A stretch of 7,716 nt of DNA from Sutterellaceae bacterium (GTDB lineage: Bacteria > Pseudomonadota > Gammaproteobacteria > Burkholderiales > Burkholderiaceae_F). A program made the translations under genes and the position numbers. The notes under the pieces were generated by a model, which had not been told where the DNA came from, searched no databases, and worked only from the letters and a program-made list of their open reading frames with translations. The stretch spans positions 1 to 7,716 of the forward strand of contig JAUNOJ010000075.1 in NCBI GenBank assembly GCA_030531135.1, written 5' to 3'. Shown piece by piece: positions 1-5,937 of this stretch; the stretch's first letter is position 1; the number at the start of each line of letters is the position of its first letter.

Positions 1-422
1 ACCACCTCTATCCAGAACTATAAAGCGCAACTTTGCATGTTACGTTGTACTAGTTCATTTCGAACAATGTGCTTGGGAGAAATATGTCTCAACAGTCTTC
101 GTTCGATAAATTTTTTGAATGCACTCGCCATTTAAAATCACCACAATTAGGAAAACAGGTTTCTCATAGTAGCAAAAAACGAAAGAACTCGTTTGAATTG
201 CATTCGCCTGATGCATGTCAAAGCTCTCAACACGCACTTCTTTTCTACCACCTTCAACCTTGTCTGCTAGGTGCTTTTACTTCCTATCATTAGCTACTAC
301 TAATCATTGACAAAAGTAAAACTAACGTTTTTCGCATTTTCCCAAGGACTCTATAAGAATGATCACAGAAAAACAGCATCACCTCTGTTTCTTCATCTTA
401 TTTACCCCTTGGAGAAATCTCA
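1..422. other. Gene-free AT-rich region upstream of the ureohydrolase gene
   Basis: I see no supportable gene in this stretch. Two short open frames, about 69-293 on + and 55-237 on -, have no recognisable domain, irregular composition and no conserved context. The first in-frame ATG of the plus frame (84) has a weak GGGAG ahead of it, but the predicted peptide is low in structure and looks like chance. The last 130 bases contain promoter-like elements for the gene starting at 423 and are listed separately. No tRNA, repeat array or insertion-sequence end is visible. Confidence 0.6.
289..357 (+). promoter_or_regulatory. Possible activator-dependent promoter of the ureohydrolase gene
   Basis: TATAAG at 352-357 is one base from the -10 consensus, but the -35 position 17 bases upstream (about 329-334) is poor, as is common for activated promoters. 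An ATTAG-N6-CTAAT inverted repeat at 289-304 is centred about 67 bases before the likely transcription start, which is the usual place for a LysR-type recognition site. A TTGACA at 307-312 has no good -10 partner at 16-18 bases. The assignment is inference from motif and spacing only. Confidence 0.25.
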
Positions 423-1391
423 ATGCCCAAGAAAATTCACAACTTGCCGATTACCGGCATTGCCAGCTTTGCAAAATATCCCATTTGCACCAATCTCGAC
501 GAGTTGGATGCCGATATGTGCGTCATGGGGATTCCTTACGATATGGGCTCTCCCTATTTGACGGGATCGAAGTTCGGGCCGCGTCGCATCCGTGAAGTTT
601 CCTGCCACTACGGTCGCGGCGATGCGGGTTTCTGGGATCCCGAACGTCAGATTCAATTCTTGGAAGCTCCGATTAAGATCGTTGACGGCGGCGACGTCGA
701 CATGGATCCGATGGATTTTCATGCTTCCTTTGACAATGTCACGGAAGCCGTTCGCAAGATTATTTCCAAGGGTGCAGTGCCTGTGATGATGGGCGGGGAC
801 CACTCCGTCACGATTCCGACGGCACGCGCTTTGGATATGTACGATGATCTTTGCATCGTACAGTTTGACGCTCACTTAGACTTCGGCATGCGCACTTGGA
901 CCAATGGGAGCCCCATGCGCATGATCAGCGAAATGCCGCATTTCAAGAAGATGTGTCAGATCGGTATGCGCGGTCTCGGCAGCAACACGCGTGAAGACTT
1001 CCAAGCTGCATACGCCTTCGGTTCCGTTGTCATTCCCTCGCGTCAAGCGTTGGAGCTCGGCGCCAAGGAAGTCATTTCTCGCATTCCGCGTGCCAAGAAC
1101 TACTTTGTCACCATCGATATCGACGGCTATGACATGAGCACGGCTCCCGGGGTCGGGTCCCCGTCGCCGGGCGGCCTGAACTACACCTTTGTTACCGATG
1201 TGCTTGAAGGCATTTCTCAGCTTGGTAACGTCGTTGCTTTCGACTTGGTCGAAGTGGCGCCTCAATACGATCCCACGGGCATTACACCGCGTTTAGGCGC
1301 GATGACCATGCTCGCATTCATGGGCTTTATCATGCATGAACGTCAAAAGAAGGGCATGCTTCAGCATCAGAAAAAAAGCTTGATCTCCTAA
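423..1391 (+). CDS. Ureohydrolase (arginase/agmatinase superfamily), substrate uncertain
   Basis: This is a 322-residue cytoplasmic binuclear-manganese hydrolase of the family that cleaves guanidino or amidino groups, usually releasing urea (agmatinase, arginase, guanidinobutyrase). The start at 423 follows GGAGAAA at 411-417 with good spacing. All six expected metal ligands are visible: His127 in GGDHS, Asp149/His151/Asp153 in DAHLD, and Asp232/Asp234 in IDIDGYD. The following APGVGSPSPGG loop and Glu277 in FDLVEV are also typical, and the length is normal for the family. The oddity is residue 161: related agmatinase-like proteins have HG (as in THGN), with a catalytic His, while this one has TNGSP. 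Formimidoylglutamases also lack that His (SSGTPF), so a different C-N substrate is plausible. The gene is convergent with the lysR gene and sits in a cluster with a C4-dicarboxylate transporter and an ArgH-family lyase. The family call is firm; the substrate is not known. Confidence 0.93.
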   Translation: MPKKIHNLPITGIASFAKYPICTNLDELDADMCVMGIPYDMGSPYLTGSKFGPRRIREVSCHYGRGDAGFWDPERQIQFLEAPIKIVDGGDVDMDPMDFHASFDNVTEAVRKIISKGAVPVMMGGDHSVTIPTARALDMYDDLCIVQFDAHLDFGMRTWTNGSPMRMISEMPHFKKMCQIGMRGLGSNTREDFQAAYAFGSVVIPSRQALELGAKEVISRIPRAKNYFVTIDIDGYDMSTAPGVGSPSPGGLNYTFVTDVLEGISQLGNVVAFDLVEVAPQYDPTGITPRLGAMTMLAFMGFIMHERQKKGMLQHQKKSLIS

Positions 1392-1412
1392 AAACTCCGT
1401 TTGGCTGACTTT

Positions 1413-1450
1413 TTGGCCGATCGAAGCTCTTTCGAGCCTCGGTCGGTCAA
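1413..1450. terminator. Long hairpin between two convergent genes, probable bidirectional terminator
   Basis: Seventeen bases on each side (1413-1429 and 1434-1450) pair around a TTTC loop, with a few G-U pairs. The core is CCGATCGAAGCTC against GAGCCTCGGTCGG. It lies between the stop of the ureohydrolase gene (1391) and the stop of lysR, whose TGA (1447-1449, minus strand) is inside the right arm. There is no clear U-tract on either side, so termination could depend on stem strength or Rho, or the hairpin may mainly protect transcript ends. Confidence 0.5.
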
Positions 1451-2475
1451 ATTGTGTCGACAAAAACCTTTTGCGAAGAGTCGACTTGACGATCTTCAGC
1501 GATATTCAGCTTAAAGTCCTGCCTTGCCCAGGGGATCAAGCTCTCAAGTTTCAGTTCAATCTCCGTTTTGACCAACTTGATCAATTCATCTTTCACCAAC
1601 TCAAAAACGCTTCCTAACGTCCCTTTTCTTCTGACCAGAAACATACGGCGACGCAACCCAGGCTGAGGCGTCGGGGCAACTTTGATGTCATAGTGTCCCA
1701 TCAAAACGGGAAAGGCGCCTGTAAGCGAAATCGCACCCCAGCCTTTGCCTGCAGCAATCAGAGAAAAGAGCACAGGGAAAGTGTCGCAAGCATAACGATA
1801 AGGAAACTCGAGATGAAACTGCCCGAATGCCGCACTTTGAAGTCTACCGCTGGCATTTTGAATGTCGTGCTGAATTAACGGCAATCCGCAAAGCTGCAAC
1901 GATTGCCAGGTATCCGACTTTATTTTTCCTTCGATTGTTTTGGGAAATAAGCACACCCAAGGCTCCTCAAACAAACAAACGCGCTCAAGGCTATCCGGAA
2001 ATTCAGTGGGACTTGCCACCACGGCAAAATCCAACTCGCCGCCTAAAACGGCGTAAACCAGTCGTTCGCTCGACTCTGTTCGAATGTAGAGATCTTTGAC
2101 ATGGGGCTTTAAATTTTCAACGAGCGGCACGGCCAAAGGCAATGCCATCGATTCGATTAAACCGAGTCGTAAAGACGGTTTGATGAAGTTCTCTTTTCGT
2201 ATATCGCGCACGAGATTTTCGATTTCTTGCGCAGGTTTCACGATCCCAGCCACCAGTAGTTGTCCTTGCTTGGTCAGCTTCAAGGGGCGCTGACTTCTTT
2301 CAAACAAAGTCACGCCAAGCTCTTTTTCCAACTTTTGCATCAACTGAGAAATGGCCGACTGGGAAACGCCTCGGCGATTGGCTGCCTCCGAAAAGCTTTT
2401 CGCTTGAGCGACCTCCAACAGCAACTCCAATGATCGAGAGAAAAAGATGCCGCCTTTCGGTAAATGTTCTTTCAT
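1447..2475 (-). CDS. LysR-family transcriptional regulator
   Basis: This is a 342-residue LysR-type regulator. Residues about 16-70 form the winged helix-turn-helix, with the typical SFSEAANRRGVSQSAISQ segment followed by LEKELGVTLFER. A linker helix runs to about residue 95, and a periplasmic-binding-protein-like effector domain (from about 100 to 310) carries ligand sensing and oligomerisation. The ATG at 2475 is preceded on the minus strand by AAGGGGAA (2481-2488), a good ribosome site. It is slightly longer than the usual 290-320 residues because of a C-terminal tail. It is transcribed away from the Dcu transporter gene and towards the ureohydrolase gene. By the usual rule for this family it probably controls the neighbouring transporter and metabolic genes and represses itself. 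The inducer cannot be read from the sequence; a substrate or product of the neighbouring enzymes is the simplest guess. Confidence 0.93.
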   Translation of the reverse strand: MKEHLPKGGIFFSRSLELLLEVAQAKSFSEAANRRGVSQSAISQLMQKLEKELGVTLFERSQRPLKLTKQGQLLVAGIVKPAQEIENLVRDIRKENFIKPSLRLGLIESMALPLAVPLVENLKPHVKDLYIRTESSERLVYAVLGGELDFAVVASPTEFPDSLERVCLFEEPWVCLFPKTIEGKIKSDTWQSLQLCGLPLIQHDIQNASGRLQSAAFGQFHLEFPYRYACDTFPVLFSLIAAGKGWGAISLTGAFPVLMGHYDIKVAPTPQPGLRRRMFLVRRKGTLGSVFELVKDELIKLVKTEIELKLESLIPWARQDFKLNIAEDRQVDSSQKVFVDTI

Positions 2476-2498
2476 TTCGCTTCCCCTTTCAAAGCAAC

Positions 2499-2563
2499 AA
2501 CTTAAGTTTAACTTATTTCATTTTGAAGAGAACTGTTATTTCTTTCGAAGATTTATAAGAAAT
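2499..2563. promoter_or_regulatory. Candidate LysR operator region in the lysR-transporter divergent gap
   Basis: TAAGTTTAACTTA at 2503-2515 is a perfect 13-bp palindrome of the T-N11-A form used by LysR-type regulators, 28 bases ahead of the lysR start. It overlaps a second perfect palindrome, AACTTAAGTT, at 2499-2508. Further towards the transporter is ATTTCTT-N12-AAGAAAT (arms 2538-2544 and 2557-2563), a possible activation site. A weak -10-like CATAAA at 2564-2569 would put the 13-bp box near -68 for the transporter promoter, a classic position. The symmetry is seen directly; binding is inferred. Confidence 0.5.
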
Positions 2564-2616
2564 CATAAATACTAAAGCAAGCGGCAATGGCCGTCAGTAC
2601 CCCATTTGTCCGAGCT

Positions 2617-2660
2617 TAACCTCGCCGTTTTGCTTTCCCCACCCCTAAGGCCCGAGGTTA
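2617..2660 (+). promoter_or_regulatory. Stem-loop in the transporter mRNA leader
   Basis: TAACCTCG at 2617-2624 and CGAGGTTA at 2653-2660 are exact inverted repeats, extendable by one G-U pair, around a 28-base pyrimidine-rich loop. The structure ends 16 bases before the AGGAGA ribosome site (2677-2682) of the transporter. If the transcript starts near 2577 it lies in the untranslated leader. It could affect mRNA stability or translation, or be an operator read as DNA. No known riboswitch class is recognised. Confidence 0.3.
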
Positions 2661-2687
2661 GTTCTTCATCCCTTCTAGGAGAAAATC

Positions 2688-4019
2688 ATGTTCTGGATGC
2701 AACTACTCATCGTGCTTGTTGCACTTGCAGTCGGCGCTCGCCTGGGCGGCATCTTCCTCGGTATTGCAGGCGGCTTGGGTTTGGCCGTTTTGGTCTTCGG
2801 ATGCGGGCTTGCGCCGTCGTCTCCCCCAATTGACGTCATGCTCATCATCACCTCGGTCATCGTGGCTGCCAGCACCTTACAGGTTGCGGGCGGCATGGAC
2901 TTTTTGGTGAGTGTCGCCGAACGTATTTTGCGCGCGAATCCGCGCCACATCACGTTCTTGGCACCGATGGTCTGCTATCTCTTTACCTTCATGGCCGGCA
3001 CCGGCAATATCGCTTTTGCACTACTGCCCGTCATCGCTGAAGTCTCCAAAGATACGGGCGTTCGTCCCGAACGCCCCATGTCGATTTCGGTCGTCGCCAG
3101 CCAACAGGCGATTACAGCCAGTCCCGTTTCTGCCGCCATGGCCGCTTTGGTTGCGCTTCTCTCGCCCCTGGGCGTCGGCATGGGACAAATCATGCTCGTA
3201 TGCGTTCCGGCAACGCTTATCGGTTGTTTGCTCGGTGCTTTATCGGTTTGTCGTCGCGGTGTCGAACTTAAAGACGATCCCGAATATCAAAAGCGTTTGG
3301 CTGCCGAAGGTTTGAATGCCGCGTCCGTTGCCGCTCAACATAAGGAACGCAAACAAAAGACCTTCGATTTCTCAGCAAAACTTTCCGTCGCACTCTTCGT
3401 TTTGGGCGCCGTCATCATCGTTCTTTTCGGTACGATCCCCGCACTGCGTCCGTCTTTTATGATTGACGGCAAGCTTGTGACCTTATCCATGACGCACGCC
3501 ATCGAAATCATCATGCTTGTGGTTGCCGGTGTCGTGGTTTTGTGTTGCAAGACGCGCGTGAGCGACATTGCCAAGAGTTCGGTCTTTGAAGCCGGCATGA
3601 CAGGCGTGATTTGCATCTACGGTTTGGCATGGATGGGGGATACGCTGATTACGGCTTACCTTCCCGAAATCAAGCTTTTGGTGCAAAACTTCGTGCAGGC
3701 GCATCCCTGGACATTTGCCATCGGTTTGATGGCCGTAGCTTCCGTCGTTTTAAGCCAAGCCGCCACCACGCGTCTGTTGTATCCGCTCGCAATTGCGTTG
3801 GGGTTGCCACCCGTTGCACTTGTGGCATCTTGGCCCGCTTCCGGTTGTCTGTATGTGATTCCGACGTACGCCACCATCGTGGCCGGCGTAGCCTTCGATT
3901 CGACCGGCACAACCAAGATCGGTAAGTTCGTCATCAATCACAGCTACCTGATTCCCGGCATGGTGACAACGATTTCAAGCGTGGCTCTGGGCTTTGTTTT
4001 TGCTTCCTTTGTCTTGTAA
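2688..4019 (+). CDS. Anaerobic C4-dicarboxylate transporter, DcuA/DcuB family
   Basis: This is a 443-residue inner-membrane protein, matching the 433-446 residues of DcuA and DcuB. These carriers exchange fumarate, malate or aspartate for succinate during anaerobic fumarate respiration. Start at 2688 with AGGAGA at 2677-2682. Family landmarks, in order, are GARLGGI (16-22), PPIDVMLI (46-53), AGTGNI (103-108), AITASPVSAA (141-150), a charged cytoplasmic loop at about 190-228, SQAAT (356-360), and DSTGTTKIGKFVINH (404-418). About ten to twelve hydrophobic segments are visible. Some segments are closer to DcuA (AGTGNIA, ITASPVSAA, SQAAT) and others to DcuB (PPIDVML, VRPERPM, LRPSF), so I do not assign the letter. 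It is divergent from lysR and followed by an ArgH-family lyase. That parallels aspA-dcuA in E. coli and suggests import of an aspartate- or fumarate-like substrate for the lyase. Confidence 0.93.
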   Translation: MFWMQLLIVLVALAVGARLGGIFLGIAGGLGLAVLVFGCGLAPSSPPIDVMLIITSVIVAASTLQVAGGMDFLVSVAERILRANPRHITFLAPMVCYLFTFMAGTGNIAFALLPVIAEVSKDTGVRPERPMSISVVASQQAITASPVSAAMAALVALLSPLGVGMGQIMLVCVPATLIGCLLGALSVCRRGVELKDDPEYQKRLAAEGLNAASVAAQHKERKQKTFDFSAKLSVALFVLGAVIIVLFGTIPALRPSFMIDGKLVTLSMTHAIEIIMLVVAGVVVLCCKTRVSDIAKSSVFEAGMTGVICIYGLAWMGDTLITAYLPEIKLLVQNFVQAHPWTFAIGLMAVASVVLSQAATTRLLYPLAIALGLPPVALVASWPASGCLYVIPTYATIVAGVAFDSTGTTKIGKFVINHSYLIPGMVTTISSVALGFVFASFVL

Positions 4020-4048
4020 TCGGTTTACGATTGCCCACATAACCTTTC

Positions 4049-4093
4049 GGTGTCCGAGTCTCACAAGCCGTCGGACACCCTTTGCTTTTATTT
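4049..4093 (+). terminator. Intergenic hairpin between transporter and lyase genes (terminator or attenuator)
   Basis: GGTGTCCGA at 4049-4057 pairs perfectly with TCGGACACC at 4071-4079 around a 13-base loop. It is followed by a T-rich run with interruptions (TTTGCTTTTATTT, 4081-4093). The shape fits an intrinsic terminator of moderate strength after the transporter stop at 4019. Because the lyase ribosome site (GGAAGG, 4094-4099) comes directly after and I see no convincing separate promoter in the 85-base gap, partial read-through from the transporter is likely. Confidence 0.6.
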
Positions 4094-4104
4094 GGAAGGC
4101 AACT

Positions 4105-5610
4105 ATGTCTGAAAAAATTCATCGCGGCAAACTGAAAGCTGTTCCCGATCCGTTGGTCGCAAAATACCTGATCGAGCCCGGTATCAAATCCGATATCCGC
4201 TATCGCTTTCAAGCGTTTGTCGACTGCAACAAAGCGCATGTCCTCATGCTGACTCAACAGAAAATCATCTCAAAAGAAGCGGCGGCTCAAATTCTTCGTG
4301 TCAATGACGAGTTATCCGACCTCGACACCCCGCCCTTTGAATGCAATCCCGACAGAGAAGATTTTTACTTCAATCTCGAAGCATATCTGATCGAGAAAAC
4401 CGATATTGAAATCGGCGGCCAGCAACACACCGCACGCTCGCGCAACGACCTTTATGACACCTGTGCTCGTATGGCGGTCAGAAAAGCATTCTTTGAACTC
4501 TCAACCGCCTTTAACCGCTTACGTCAAACGCTGATTGACAAAGCAACAGAGTCGACGGACGCCGTCTTTTCGGGTTACACCCATATGCAACCGTCGGAGC
4601 CGATTACTTTCGCGCACTATTTATCGGGAATCTTGAGCGCGTTGGAGCGAGACTACACCAGACTCGAGCACGTCTATGCGGGACTCAATTTGTGTCCGTT
4701 GGGCTCTTGCTCGATGGGTTCGACCTCTTGGAACATCGATCGACAAATGACATCCGACCTTCTGGGCTTTGACGCACCCATGGACAATTCCATCGACGGT
4801 GTGGCCAGTCGCGATTTCATCACGGATCTCCTCGCAACGCTATCTTTGGCATCCAACACAACGAGTCGCTTATGTCAAGACCTCTACGTTTGGTCAACGC
4901 CCGATTACGGCTATGTTGAGGTGCCTGACAGTTGCGCTGTATGTTCGTCAATCATGCCGCAAAAGAAAAACCCCTGGGTGCTTGAACGCATCAAAGCAAA
5001 AGCCGCCCATATCGAAGCGGCACTGATCAGTGCTTTGAACGTGATGAAAAACGTCATCTTTTCTCACACCGAAGACATCTGCGGAGAAACGGGCGCCTAT
5101 CTCTTTGCTGCCGTGGATGAAATGATGGCGATATGCAAACTGACGAAACTCAATGTTGCCGGATTAAAGCTCAATCGAGAAGTCATGCTTGAAAAAGCCA
5201 AGAGAAATTTCTGCACCGTCACCGAACTAGCCAACACGCTCGTTCGTTGCGACAAAGTGAGCTTCAGAACTGCGCACGATGCCGTTGCCTACGTCGTCAA
5301 CGCCATGATCGAGCAAGGTAAACCTGCTGATGAAATCGGTATCGATGACATCAACGCGGCCTACGCCGCCTTGAGTGTCAAGCCAACTTTGATTCGGGCT
5401 CAAGAACTTAAAGAGGCGCTTGATCCGATTTCGATCGTTTTCAAGAAGGCCTGCATCGGCGGCACCAACCCGCAAGAAGTATCAAGGCAGCTTCAAGCGC
5501 GTCAAGAGCAGTTGCATCGCGATATTGCGCTGCTCAACGAGCGTATCTCCAAAACAGATAAGGCTAAGGAGCTTCTTGATTCTCAAACGCGAAAGTTTTA
5601 CCGATCGTGA
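4105..5610 (+). CDS. Argininosuccinate lyase family protein (ArgH-like), probably altered substrate
   Basis: This 501-residue protein belongs to the fumarase/aspartase superfamily, ArgH branch, which eliminates fumarate from N-substituted aspartates. ATG 4105 is chosen because GGAAGG lies 5 bases upstream; the frame stays open back to 3994, but that would overlap the transporter gene and cross the intergenic hairpin. Conserved parts include GGQQHTARSRND (104-115), GYTHMQP (157-163), the catalytic-serine loop CSSIMPQKKNP (280-290), and an ArgH C-terminal domain with TVTELANTLVR (371-381) and GGTNPQEV (452-459). Departures are Cys280 instead of Gly before the serine pair, EDFYF instead of EDIH-like (85-89), and SHTEDICGET (320-329) where ArgH has YNRDxQEDK. 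It is about 40 residues longer than usual ArgH. No other arginine biosynthesis gene is nearby; the neighbours are a Dcu transporter and a ureohydrolase, pointing to a catabolic role. The family is sure; the reaction on argininosuccinate is doubtful. Confidence 0.9.
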   Translation: MSEKIHRGKLKAVPDPLVAKYLIEPGIKSDIRYRFQAFVDCNKAHVLMLTQQKIISKEAAAQILRVNDELSDLDTPPFECNPDREDFYFNLEAYLIEKTDIEIGGQQHTARSRNDLYDTCARMAVRKAFFELSTAFNRLRQTLIDKATESTDAVFSGYTHMQPSEPITFAHYLSGILSALERDYTRLEHVYAGLNLCPLGSCSMGSTSWNIDRQMTSDLLGFDAPMDNSIDGVASRDFITDLLATLSLASNTTSRLCQDLYVWSTPDYGYVEVPDSCAVCSSIMPQKKNPWVLERIKAKAAHIEAALISALNVMKNVIFSHTEDICGETGAYLFAAVDEMMAICKLTKLNVAGLKLNREVMLEKAKRNFCTVTELANTLVRCDKVSFRTAHDAVAYVVNAMIEQGKPADEIGIDDINAAYAALSVKPTLIRAQELKEALDPISIVFKKACIGGTNPQEVSRQLQARQEQLHRDIALLNERISKTDKAKELLDSQTRKFYRS

Positions 5611-5646
5611 GCAATGCGGCGATATTGTCGCGCTTCCTGGTGAAGA

Positions 5647-5685
5647 CAATGGCCACGAGGATGTGGCCATTGCTCTTTTGGTTTT
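5647..5685 (+). terminator. Rho-independent terminator after the lyase gene
   Basis: CAATGGCCAC (5647-5656) pairs perfectly over ten bases with GTGGCCATTG (5663-5672) around a GAGGAT loop, followed by CTCTTTTGGTTTT. It lies 36 bases after the lyase stop codon. The stem may also stop transcripts arriving from the minus-strand hip operon, although the T-run on that side is weak. Confidence 0.8.
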
Positions 5686-5720
5686 GGTCGGACTTGTGCT
5701 ATCCGAAATACGCTTTGAAA

Positions 5721-5927
5721 TTACGAACGAGACCAACACCCTTTGGCGATCTTCATCACTTTCACATGCGTTTCCAGCATCGTTGTTCTGATTTGATCAT
5801 CTGATGCTTTTTTGTGAAGTTCTGCATCCAGCTTCGTGCGCTCTACTTCCAACTTTTGCTTGGCTGTCAGATAATCAATCCATCGTCCGCCGAGCCAACC
5901 GGCGGCCAAGATCGCCACCGCCGTCAA
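5721..5927 (-). CDS. Small ORF or remnant: membrane segment plus charged helix, unrecognised
   Basis: This open frame of 68 residues starts 10 bases beyond the hipA stop. It shows a short hydrophobic segment (about residues 2-17, AVAILAAGWLGG), then a charged, probably helical stretch rich in Lys, Glu and Asp (about 20-60). The composition looks like real protein rather than chance, yet the only upstream start is TTG at 5927 with no ribosome site, and the frame closes with a TGA just before it. The first ATG falls at residue 50, too late for a sensible protein. It may be the 3' part of a small membrane protein whose beginning was lost at the junction with hipA, or a coupled ORF using TTG. I do not recognise a family. 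Confidence 0.3.
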   Translation of the reverse strand: MTAVAILAAGWLGGRWIDYLTAKQKLEVERTKLDAELHKKASDDQIRTTMLETHVKVMKIAKGCWSRS

Positions 5928-5937
5928 AGTATGTCAA

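Noticed and set aside
69..293. Plus-strand 74-residue open frame in the leading region
   Set aside because: No domain, no conserved neighbour, composition rich in Ser, His and Cys as expected of random AT-rich sequence.
420..875. 151-residue open frame antisense to the ureohydrolase gene
   Set aside because: It mirrors the opposite strand of a clearly conserved enzyme, has no domain of its own, and has no plausible ribosome site.
3994..4104. N-terminal extension of the lyase to an ATG at 3994
   Set aside because: It would overlap the transporter gene, cross the intergenic hairpin, and has no ribosome site, while ATG 4105 has GGAAGG at ideal spacing and begins the family-like sequence.
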